The notes beneath the pieces were generated by a model, which made no database searches, had not been told where the DNA came from, and worked only from the letters and a program-made list of their open reading frames with translations. From FEB-25 sp963822175 (lineage in GTDB: Bacteria > Chloroflexota > Anaerolineae > Anaerolineales > UBA4823): DNA of 64,000 bases. A program made the translations under genes and the position numbers. The DNA is taken from the NCBI GenBank assembly GCA_963822175.1, contig CAWGGJ010000003.1:1-64000 (forward strand), given 5' to 3'. Positions within the stretch are counted from its first letter, which is position 1, and each line of letters opens with the position of its first letter. This document shows, one piece after another, positions 33,843 through 40,981 of the stretch.

Positions 33843-35855
33843 ATGACAGAAAAAATTGGTGTATATGTATGTCATTGTGGGAGCAACATCGCAGGTACTG
33901 TTGATGTTGCCGATGTTGCCAAATGGGCAGCTGAGAAACTACAGCATCGCGGGGTAGTGATTGCCCGTGATTACAAGTTCATGTGTTCCAGTCTTGGTCA
34001 GGAATTGATCGAGAAGGACATCAAGGAGCTTGGATTAACCCGCGTGGTTGTGGCAGCATGTTCTCCCCACCTCCATGAAAAGACATTCCGCAATGCATGT
34101 AAAAATGCCGGTCTTAATCCATACCTGTGTGAATTAGTCTCAATCCGAGAACAAGTCTCCTGGGTCCACTCAGATAAAGTTGCGGCTACGGAAAAGTCCA
34201 AAGCAATCGTTGCAGGAGGTGTTGAACGTATCATCTGGCATGAGCCACTTACCCCATTAAAAGTACCCATTCATCCGGATACGTTGGTCGTTGGTGGTGG
34301 CATTGCTGGAATCCAGGCTGCTCTTGAAATAGCCGATGCAGGTTACCATGTTGTTATGGTCGAGCGTGAACCTTCCATCGGTGGGCATATGGCTCAATTC
34401 GATAAGACGTTCCCCACTCTGGACTGTTCTGCATGTATTCTCACCCCAAAAATGGTGGATGTTGGAAACCATCCTAATATCACCCTTCTCACCTGGGCAG
34501 AAGTCACCAAAGTCGATGGTTATGTGGGAAATTTCCAGGTCAACATTCGCCAGAAACCACGTTACGTTGATACCGCCCTGTGCACTGGTTGTGGGATCTG
34601 CCAGGAAAAATGCCCCAAGAAAGTGGTTGATGAGGTGTTTGAAGCCGGGCTTGGTTATCGAAAAGCGGTCTACGTACCATTTCCCCAGGCAGTTCCAAAG
34701 TACCCGGTGATTGATCGTGAAAACTGCACTTTCTTCCAAAAGGGAACCTGTAAGGCATGCGAGAAATTCTGCCCAACGAATGCCATTGATTTCAACCAAC
34801 AAGAAACCAACATACAAATCGATGTGGGTCAGATCATCCTTGCCACGGGATATGACCTATTTGATGCAAGACGCATCCCGCAATACGGTTATGGTCGCCT
34901 GGCAAATGTGTTCTCCAGCCTGGAATTTGAGCGATTAACCAATGCTGCAGGACCAACCGGTGGTAAAGTCTTCTTGCGTGACGGGGTCACCGTTCCAAAA
35001 ACCATCGGTATCGTACATTGTGTTGGCAGCCGAGATAAGAACTACAACAATTACTGCTCAAGCATCTGCTGCATGCAGAGTTTAAAATTTGCCCACCTGG
35101 CGCATGAAAAGACCGGTGCTGAAGTCTATAACTTCTACATTGACATCCGCACACCTGCCAAAGCCTATGATGAGTTCTATCAGCGCATCATGGAAGAAGG
35201 CACGCATTTTGTTCGAGGCCGGGTTGCAGAAATCACCGATGCTGCCCGCAACCCTGGTGAAGAAGGCAAGCTGATTATCCAGGCAGAAGATACCCTGATC
35301 GGAAAACAACGCCGCATACCAGTAGATATGGTTGTATTATCTGCAGGCCTGGAACCACGTTTTGATGCTAAAGCAACGGCACGGATGTTTGGTCTTTCTT
35401 GCAGCGCGGATGGCTGGTATATCGAACGCCACCCGAAACTGGATCCTGTTGCGACAATGACTGAAGGTGTTTATATTGCCGGTGTGGTTCAAGGACCGAA
35501 GGACATTCCAGCCAGCGTGGTCCAAGGTGCGGCTGCTGCAGCCCGTGCACTTGGCAAGATCCAGCAAAAAGAAGTGGCAATGGAGCCTATCCGAGCCACA
35601 ATTGATGAAAATAAATGCTCTGGTTGCCGGATCTGCAATACCCTGTGCCCCTTCAGCGCCATTCTATTCCACGAAGACAAAATGGTCTCGGAGGTCAATC
35701 CAGCCTTATGCCAGGGATGTGGCACGTGTGTCGCTGCCTGCCCTGCTGGTGCTATCGCTGGAACAGGCTTTAGTGATCATCAAATCCTGGCTCAGCTTGA
35801 GGGCCTCCTACTACTTAATTTAAAACGACTCGAGCCAGAGACTGTGCCGGTATAA
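33843..35855 (+). CDS. hdrA: heterodisulfide reductase-like subunit A (flavin, bifurcating)
   Basis: This 670-residue FAD protein is the expected electron-bifurcating centre. It has an N-terminal cluster region (CHCGSN, KFMCSS, ACSPHLHE), the FAD site VVGGGIAGIQAALEIADAG (about 149-167), the HdrA Cys pair LDCSACIL (195/198), one ferredoxin motif at 237-247 (CTGCGICQEKC), further cysteines near FQKGTCKACEKFC, and two C-terminal ferredoxin motifs at 592 and 623. Full HdrA proteins split a pair of H2-derived electrons to ferredoxin and to HdrBC. It is followed at once by mvhD, which links it to the hydrogenase. Confidence 0.94.
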   Translation: MTEKIGVYVCHCGSNIAGTVDVADVAKWAAEKLQHRGVVIARDYKFMCSSLGQELIEKDIKELGLTRVVVAACSPHLHEKTFRNACKNAGLNPYLCELVSIREQVSWVHSDKVAATEKSKAIVAGGVERIIWHEPLTPLKVPIHPDTLVVGGGIAGIQAALEIADAGYHVVMVEREPSIGGHMAQFDKTFPTLDCSACILTPKMVDVGNHPNITLLTWAEVTKVDGYVGNFQVNIRQKPRYVDTALCTGCGICQEKCPKKVVDEVFEAGLGYRKAVYVPFPQAVPKYPVIDRENCTFFQKGTCKACEKFCPTNAIDFNQQETNIQIDVGQIILATGYDLFDARRIPQYGYGRLANVFSSLEFERLTNAAGPTGGKVFLRDGVTVPKTIGIVHCVGSRDKNYNNYCSSICCMQSLKFAHLAHEKTGAEVYNFYIDIRTPAKAYDEFYQRIMEEGTHFVRGRVAEITDAARNPGEEGKLIIQAEDTLIGKQRRIPVDMVVLSAGLEPRFDAKATARMFGLSCSADGWYIERHPKLDPVATMTEGVYIAGVVQGPKDIPASVVQGAAAAARALGKIQQKEVAMEPIRATIDENKCSGCRICNTLCPFSAILFHEDKMVSEVNPALCQGCGTCVAACPAGAIAGTGFSDHQILAQLEGLLLLNLKRLEPETVPV

Positions 35856-35867
35856 AGGAGAATGCAA

Positions 35868-36347
35868 ATGAATGATCAATTCGAACCTGTGATTATTGGT
35901 TTCACCTGTAACTGGTGTAGCTACCGGGCGGCAGATATGGCAGGCACAGCCAGGATGAAGTATTCACCCAATATCCGTCTTATCCGTCTGATGTGCTCAG
36001 GGCGCCTTGACCCCACCTTTGTGTTCAAGGCATTCGCCGGGGGTGCAGACGGCGTCATGATCACTGGCTGCCATCCAGGTGACTGCCATTATGTAGAACA
36101 AAACTACAAGGCGTTACGTCGCTTCATTATCTTAAAGAAAACACTCCAGCAATTTGGTATTGAACCCGGTAGGATAAAACTGCTATGGGCAAGTGCTGCT
36201 GAAGGCGCAATCTTTACCGACGAAGTTAATAAATTTGTCGAACAAGTCAGAGAACTTGGACCTTTGGAATGGCCTACCAGCGGGGGCGGTATGGAAAGGA
36301 TGTTTGCCGTACCAGAACATATGCTTATTAGTGAGGTGACGGTATGA
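35868..36347 (+). CDS. mvhD: MvhD-like [2Fe-2S] electron transfer subunit
   Basis: This 159-residue protein joins the hydrogenase to HdrA. It has Cys14/Cys17 (FTCNWCSY), Cys43 (MCSGR), Cys68 and Cys73 (GCHPGDCHY), the five cysteines of the MvhD family that bind a [2Fe-2S] cluster. Start ATG 35868 is preferred over ATG 35862 because AAAGGAG lies at the proper distance from the second. Its stop overlaps the start of the hydrogenase small subunit by four bases. The order hdrCBA-mvhD-G-A gives a complete MvhADG-HdrABC set. Confidence 0.93.
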   Translation: MNDQFEPVIIGFTCNWCSYRAADMAGTARMKYSPNIRLIRLMCSGRLDPTFVFKAFAGGADGVMITGCHPGDCHYVEQNYKALRRFIILKKTLQQFGIEPGRIKLLWASAAEGAIFTDEVNKFVEQVRELGPLEWPTSGGGMERMFAVPEHMLISEVTV

Positions 36348-36937
36348 GCACGAATGGAAAACCAAAATTCGCCATGTACTGGGCTGCATCTTGTGGTGGA
36401 TGTGAGATTGCTGTACTCAACATTCATGAGAAAATCCTGGATGTGGATGCCAATTTTGAAGTGGTTTTTTGGCCTGTGGCAATGGATGCAAAATATAAAG
36501 ATGTTGAGGCCATGGAAGATGGTTCAATCCTACTAACCCTCTTCAACGGTGCTATCCGCAACGATGAAAATGAGCACATTGCCAAATTGCTCCGCCAAAA
36601 ATCAAAAATACTGGTCGCGTTCGGATCCTGCGCCAATGAAGGTTGTATGCCTGCCCTGGCAAACCTGAGCAGCGTGAAGGATATGGTGGATACAGCCTTC
36701 TCAACCCCAACAACTGATAACCCACAAAACATCCGCCCAAATACAACCTTCACCGTTCCTGAGGGTGAGCTATACATTCCTACCCTATATCCAGCTGTCC
36801 GAACACTCGATCAGGTAGTCCCTGTTGATTACTATATGCCCGGCTGCCCACCCGAATCTCCCCAAATCGCTGCTGTGATCGATCTGGTGATTCAGGTTCT
36901 GCAAGGTAAAGCTGAGCTTCCTCCTGCGGGTCTGTGA
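36344..36937 (+). CDS. mvhG: [NiFe]-hydrogenase small subunit, N-terminal part
   Basis: The 197-residue piece has the proximal-cluster motifs of MvhG/FrhG-type small subunits: AASCGGCEIAVL (Cys17, Cys20), FGSCANEGCMP (Cys96, Cys101) and YMPGCPPESPQ (Cys168). It ends at TGA 36935-36937 in the middle of what is normally one 300-residue protein; the next gene, in another frame, supplies the rest. The overlap is GTGA, so the second part could start at GTG 36934 by coupled translation, or one base could be missing in the sequence. The TGA is not a selenocysteine codon, because the reading frame after it is not coding. Confidence 0.88.
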   Translation: MSTNGKPKFAMYWAASCGGCEIAVLNIHEKILDVDANFEVVFWPVAMDAKYKDVEAMEDGSILLTLFNGAIRNDENEHIAKLLRQKSKILVAFGSCANEGCMPALANLSSVKDMVDTAFSTPTTDNPQNIRPNTTFTVPEGELYIPTLYPAVRTLDQVVPVDYYMPGCPPESPQIAAVIDLVIQVLQGKAELPPAGL

Positions 36938-37332
36938 TTGGGGCAACTGGCTCGACGGTATGTGATGAATGCCCACGTAAGCGTAATGAAAAGAAGATCA
37001 AGAAATTTGAGCGCATCCAGCACATTATGATCGACCCGGAACTGTGTATCCTGGAACAAGGTGTGCTCTGCAGTGGACCAGCAACCCGCAGTGGTTGTGA
37101 TGCTCTCTGCCCAAAAGCAGGTTCACCGTGCATAGGTTGTTACGGACCTGCAGAAGGTGCCGAGGACTATGGCTCCCGCTTGATGACCGCAGTTGCATCC
37201 GTTGTAGATAGCAATGATCCAGCTGAAATTGAACGCATCTTTGAAGGCATCCCTGATCCAGTCGGACAATTTTATCGCTTCAACCTGGCAGGCTCATTGT
37301 TGCGTTTCAGCAAATCCGCGTGGAAAGGCTAA
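36934..37332 (+). CDS. mvhG: [NiFe]-hydrogenase small subunit, C-terminal part
   Basis: These 132 residues continue the small subunit with eight cysteines: CDEC (10, 13), Cys38 and Cys46, Cys55 and Cys59, Cys66 and Cys69 (GSPCIGCYGP). They fit the medial and distal cluster region of MvhG, including the ECPRKRNEKKIKKFERI linker. Read together with the preceding piece, the length is about 330 residues. Whether this is a naturally split subunit or a frameshift in one gene cannot be decided here. Its stop is followed after 15 bases by mvhA with a GGAGG ribosome site. Confidence 0.8.
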   Translation: MIGATGSTVCDECPRKRNEKKIKKFERIQHIMIDPELCILEQGVLCSGPATRSGCDALCPKAGSPCIGCYGPAEGAEDYGSRLMTAVASVVDSNDPAEIERIFEGIPDPVGQFYRFNLAGSLLRFSKSAWKG

Positions 37333-37347
37333 ACCGGAGGAGAAAAT

Positions 37348-38814
37348 ATGCAAAGAATATCGATAGACCCCATCACCCGGCTGGAAGGCCATGGAAAGAT
37401 CGAAATTTTCCTCGACGATGAGGGCAATTTCGCCAATTCCTACTTCCAAATCCCTGAATTGCGCGGATTCGAGCGTTTCTGCGTTGGCAGACAGGTTGAG
37501 GAAGTCCCAATTCTAACCAATCGTATCTGTGGCGTTTGCCCTGAAGCCCACCATATGGCAGGTGCTAAAGCTGTTGACGCGGTTTACCATGTAGAGCCAC
37601 CACGCACAGGCAAGATGCTGCGCGAATTGCTTTACAGTGCTTTTTACTGCACCGACCATACCACCCACTTTTATGCCCTGGCAGGTCCTGACTTTATCAT
37701 GGGACCCACAGCACCTGTTGCTGAGCGCAACATCCTGGGTGTGATCCATAAAGTCGGGTTGGAGATTGGTGGCAAGGTTATCCAAATGCGCAAGTATGGC
37801 CATACCGTTGTTGAAATGATCGGCGGTCGCAAAGTTCATCCCTGCACTTCCATTCCTGGTGGCTTAACCAAGGGTATCACCAAGGAACAGCGTGATGAAA
37901 TTGAGAAAATGGGCCGCTGGGCGATTGAATTTGCCCAGTTCACTCTACAAGCCTTCAACGACATTGTCCTCGGAAACAAGGAATATCTCGATTTGATCCT
38001 TGGAGATATCTATACACACCACACTTATTACATTGGTACGGTTGATGAGAATAACAAAGTCAACTTTTACGATGGTAAAGTCAGTGTGGTTGATCCGGAC
38101 GGTAAACGACTTGGAAAGTATGCTGCCAATGAATATACCGATTGGATTGCCGAGCATGTCGAACCCTGGACATATTTGAAGTTTCCATACCTGAAAAAAG
38201 TTGGCTGGAAAGGTTTCGTGGATGGTAAGGATTCTGGTGTTTATATGGCGACTCCCCTATCCCGCCTGAATGCCTCGGATGGGATGGCAACACCATTAGC
38301 CCAGGCTGAATACGAGAAATTCTATAGTACCCTGGGAGGCAAGCCCGTCCACCAGCGGTTGGCAATTCATTGGGCACGCCTGATTGAATTACTGTATGCT
38401 GCTGAGCGATGGGTGGAGCTCGCCACGGATCCTGAAATTACCAGTGATAATTACCGCACCATACCCACCGAAACACCAACCGAGGGTGTGGGAATTGTTG
38501 AAGCCCCACGTGGTACACTCACTCATCACTACACGACGGATGAACGTGGTATAACGACGAAGGTTAACCTGATCGTTGGCACGACCAATAATTATGCACC
38601 CATCCAAATGTCAACCAAGAAGGCAGCCCAAAGCCTGATCAAAAAAGGGGGTGTGATCTCTGAGGGACTACTGAACATGGTGGAGATGGCGTTTCGCGCT
38701 TATGATCCATGCTTTGGTTGTGCTACCCACTCCTTGCCGGGGCAGATGCCCCTTGAAATTACCATACACGATGCAAGTGGTAATACAGTTGATGTATTGA
38801 AGCAAAATTGCTAG
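37348..38814 (+). CDS. mvhA: [NiFe]-hydrogenase large subunit, group 3 (Mvh type)
   Basis: The 488-residue catalytic subunit has both Ni-Fe cysteine pairs: Cys61/Cys64 (RICGVCP) and Cys455/Cys458 in DPCFGCATH. After His461 there is a 27-residue tail (SLPGQMPLEIT...), the peptide removed by the maturation protease encoded just downstream. It oxidises H2 in the cytoplasm and feeds electrons through mvhG and mvhD to HdrA. No signal peptide, so this is not a membrane-bound uptake type. It ends the first block of the island; a hairpin follows. Confidence 0.94.
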   Translation: MQRISIDPITRLEGHGKIEIFLDDEGNFANSYFQIPELRGFERFCVGRQVEEVPILTNRICGVCPEAHHMAGAKAVDAVYHVEPPRTGKMLRELLYSAFYCTDHTTHFYALAGPDFIMGPTAPVAERNILGVIHKVGLEIGGKVIQMRKYGHTVVEMIGGRKVHPCTSIPGGLTKGITKEQRDEIEKMGRWAIEFAQFTLQAFNDIVLGNKEYLDLILGDIYTHHTYYIGTVDENNKVNFYDGKVSVVDPDGKRLGKYAANEYTDWIAEHVEPWTYLKFPYLKKVGWKGFVDGKDSGVYMATPLSRLNASDGMATPLAQAEYEKFYSTLGGKPVHQRLAIHWARLIELLYAAERWVELATDPEITSDNYRTIPTETPTEGVGIVEAPRGTLTHHYTTDERGITTKVNLIVGTTNNYAPIQMSTKKAAQSLIKKGGVISEGLLNMVEMAFRAYDPCFGCATHSLPGQMPLEITIHDASGNTVDVLKQNC

Positions 38815-38824
38815 GCAAAATAAT

Positions 38825-38858
38825 GTGAAGGCTCTGGGGTTCTACCTGGAGCCTTCAC
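38825..38858 (+). terminator. hairpin after mvhA without U tract
   Basis: GTGAAGGCTC (38825-38834) pairs with GAGCCTTCAC (38849-38858) around a 14-base loop. No run of T follows, so it may stabilise the upstream mRNA or cut expression partly, rather than terminate fully. Confidence 0.5.
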
Positions 38859-38883
38859 TCAGTATTGGTAGAAAATAAAATTC

Positions 38884-39390
38884 GTGAAAACATTGATCGT
38901 TGGTATGGGAAATCCAATATTAGGAGATGATGGAGTAGGTTGGAAAATTGCTACGGAATTGCAGCTGAAAGAAAAGATTCCATCTGATGTTACCATCGAA
39001 TGCATGTCAATAGGTGGCATAAGCTTGATGGAAGCATTGATCGGCTATGATCAGGCAATCATTATTGATTCAATTGTCACTCACCAGGTACCGGTGGGTA
39101 CAGTTAATAAATCTAAACTCCAAGATCTACCTAATCACACGTCAGGACATATGAGCTCTGCACATGATACCTCCTTGCAGGATGCTCTTTTGATGGGACG
39201 TTCCCTCGGCGCCCATCTGCCCGATGAGATAATGGTAGTGACCGTAGAAGCTCAGAAGGTGTATGAATTTTCAGAAACCCTGACAGCACCTGTTGCAGCT
39301 GCTATACCCAAAGCAATGAATATAATTACGCAATTGCTGTTAGAATCTTACCCAACCGGACCATCTATATCAACAGAAAAATCAAACTAA
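38884..39390 (+). CDS. hydrogenase maturation protease
   Basis: This 168-residue endopeptidase of the HyaD/HycI family has GMGNPILGDDGVG at its start (with the metal-binding Asp at 16) and AIIIDSIVTH containing the second conserved Asp. It senses inserted nickel and removes the C-terminal tail of the large subunit, here the 27 residues after His461 of mvhA. It starts at GTG 38884 with only a weak ribosome site. Its position right after mvhA supports it as the dedicated protease. Confidence 0.9.
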   Translation: MKTLIVGMGNPILGDDGVGWKIATELQLKEKIPSDVTIECMSIGGISLMEALIGYDQAIIIDSIVTHQVPVGTVNKSKLQDLPNHTSGHMSSAHDTSLQDALLMGRSLGAHLPDEIMVVTVEAQKVYEFSETLTAPVAAAIPKAMNIITQLLLESYPTGPSISTEKSN

Positions 39391-39402
39391 GGAGGAAATC
39401 CT

Positions 39403-39873
39403 ATGGTTTCACCAGAAATTTTACGACGCTATCCTTTCTTTGGTACTCTATCAGATGCGCAAATCAAGTCGATGGCAATGATAGGTGAAGAATTGACATT
39501 TGAAAAAGATACTGTGATTTGCGAGGAAGGTCAACCGGCCAAGGCTTTTTTTCTTCTCCTTGAAGGCGGAGTCAGTTTATTTTACAAATCGGAAGAAGAA
39601 TTCTACCCGAAATCTCGCAAAGACTTCTTAGTTGGTGAGATCAATCCGGGTGAAGTATTTGCAATCAGTGTTCTGGTGGAACCATTTAAATACACTGCCA
39701 CGGTAAAGACTGAGCAAAAAAGCCGGGTTGTCAAGTTTGATTCGGCCGAGATAAATAGATTGATCGAGAAAGACCCACGCTTGTATTGCACCTTGATGCG
39801 CGAAATCGCTAAAGCAGCGATGGAACGGCTAGCTTTTGCCCGCGTGCAATTAGCAGCTGCCTGGGCGAAATAA
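39403..39873 (+). CDS. stand-alone cyclic-nucleotide-binding-fold protein
   Basis: This 156-residue protein is a single CRP/CNB-type beta-barrel (YPFFGTLSDAQIKSMAM, CEEGQPAKAFFLLLEGGVSLFY, INPGEVFAISVLVEP) with a C-terminal helix, and no DNA-binding domain. In the phosphate-binding cassette the position of the cAMP-binding Arg holds another residue (KYTATV in place of RAATV), so cyclic nucleotide binding is doubtful. An AAGGAGG site precedes ATG 39403, and the GNAT gene follows 28 bases later. In mycobacterial Pat a CNB domain is fused to a GNAT acetyltransferase; these two genes look like a split form. Confidence 0.8.
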   Translation: MVSPEILRRYPFFGTLSDAQIKSMAMIGEELTFEKDTVICEEGQPAKAFFLLLEGGVSLFYKSEEEFYPKSRKDFLVGEINPGEVFAISVLVEPFKYTATVKTEQKSRVVKFDSAEINRLIEKDPRLYCTLMREIAKAAMERLAFARVQLAAAWAK

Positions 39874-39901
39874 TGATTTAGGTTTACGAGGAGCGCATGG
39901 T

Positions 39902-40468
39902 ATGGTTACCAAAGAAGATCTAATATACCGGCAGGTATTTACTCTAAAGGATGGGGCAAGGATCCTGCTTCGTCCACTAACCCAGGATGATCGTCAAGCA
40001 TTGATCGATCTATTCGGGCCAGCATCTTCGGAAGATTTACGTTACATGCGCCATAATGTAAAAGATGCCCAAATCATCAACAAGTGGATTGATGACCTGG
40101 ATTATACAAAGGTATTTCCCCTGGTGGCGGTATTTGGAAATCGGATCGTCGGCCTGGCAACCCTCCATCTCAATCAAGGACCCTCACGCCACCGAGCTGA
40201 GGTTCGTGTATTTCTACCCAAAGATTTCCGACACCGTGGTGTGGGAAGCAGGTTGCTGCAAGGTCTGATCGAATTAGCAAAACGGCATAATCTCTACTTA
40301 ATTGAGGCTCAAATCCCAAGTGATCAGACACCTATTATCCGTTCATTCCAAAACCTTGGATTTGAGCCAAAAACACAATTTGATGATTACTTCATGCTTC
40401 CGGACGGTGACCTGCGTGATGTCACTCATCTAATATTGCGTTTAAGAGCATCGGACGATCAATTTTAA
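39902..40468 (+). CDS. GNAT acetyltransferase, possibly Pat-like protein acetylase
   Basis: The 188-residue enzyme has the GNAT core: LVAVFGNRIVGLATLHL (motif D/A border), AEVRVFLPKDFRHRGVGSRLLQGLIELAK (acetyl-CoA loop RHRGVG) and LYLIEAQIPSDQTPIIRSFQNLGF. The N-terminal part (TLKDGARILLRPLTQDDRQAL) resembles the catalytic half of Pat-type protein lysine acetyltransferases. Placed after the CNB-fold gene and before the CODH/ACS genes, it may acetylate an enzyme of acetyl-CoA metabolism; this is inference. A GAGGAGCGC site precedes the ATG. Confidence 0.75.
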   Translation: MVTKEDLIYRQVFTLKDGARILLRPLTQDDRQALIDLFGPASSEDLRYMRHNVKDAQIINKWIDDLDYTKVFPLVAVFGNRIVGLATLHLNQGPSRHRAEVRVFLPKDFRHRGVGSRLLQGLIELAKRHNLYLIEAQIPSDQTPIIRSFQNLGFEPKTQFDDYFMLPDGDLRDVTHLILRLRASDDQF

Positions 40469-40583
40469 CCAAGTATTTATTGGTGAGTGATACAGATTTC
40501 AGGAGGATGCGTTTAAGAGAAAAATATTATTATCGGTAACGATTTGATAGATAAATATTTTATTACTGCCTTTGGAGGAATCT

Positions 40584-40979
40584 ATGCAAAAAGTAACGTA
40601 TGAGACACCCGCACTTTACGGGGATCACCATGTAACCGAAATTCGACGCATCCTGTTAGAGCTACCAGGTGTTGTTGATGTATATGCCAGTAGCGCTTTT
40701 CAGATTGTTGAAGTTAGCTATGATCGAGATAAGATTAATGATTTAGAGATAGCTGTTAAATTAGATGCAGCTGGTTATTTGGGGGAATGGACTGCACCTA
40801 TTGAGGCTGGAGCCACTGCTTATCATGCTGAAGCGGGTTTGAAACCATATTTTCGCCACACTGCTGCATACGAACAAACCCGTTTGACAGTTAGCTTTGC
40901 TCAAAATGTATCCTACCTGGGACGACCACTCTGGTCTTGCCCAGGAATGGGTGTTATATCTAAGCCAATGGAGGATTAG
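40584..40979 (+). CDS. HMA-like protein without CxxC, upstream of CODH
   Basis: This 131-residue protein starts at ATG 40584 after TTTGGAGGAAT. Its first 70 residues fit a ferredoxin-like heavy-metal-associated fold (HVTEIRRILLELPGVVDVYASSAFQIVEVSYD and a DLEIAVKLDAAGYLGEW end), but the metal-binding CxxC is absent. The rest (FRHTAAYEQTRLTVSF, YLGRPLWSCPGMGV) has one Cys and is unlike known domains. It ends two bases before the CODH gene, with which it is surely co-translated. A role in CODH/ACS assembly, metal handling or redox regulation is plausible but not shown. No known acs gene matches. Confidence 0.7.
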   Translation: MQKVTYETPALYGDHHVTEIRRILLELPGVVDVYASSAFQIVEVSYDRDKINDLEIAVKLDAAGYLGEWTAPIEAGATAYHAEAGLKPYFRHTAAYEQTRLTVSFAQNVSYLGRPLWSCPGMGVISKPMED

Positions 40980-40981
40980 TA

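Noticed and set aside
34257..34817. 186-codon open frame on the minus strand within hdrA
   Set aside because: It lies opposite a strongly conserved gene and has no recognisable motif; a shadow frame.
36935..36937. TGA in the hydrogenase small subunit as a selenocysteine codon
   Set aside because: The frame after the TGA does not encode hydrogenase sequence; the continuation lies in another frame, so a split or an indel explains it.
40438..40519. 12-base repeat TGCGTTTAAGAG in two copies flanking the GNAT 3' end
   Set aside because: Only two short copies, no inverted ends or mobile gene; a chance or slippage duplication is enough to explain it.
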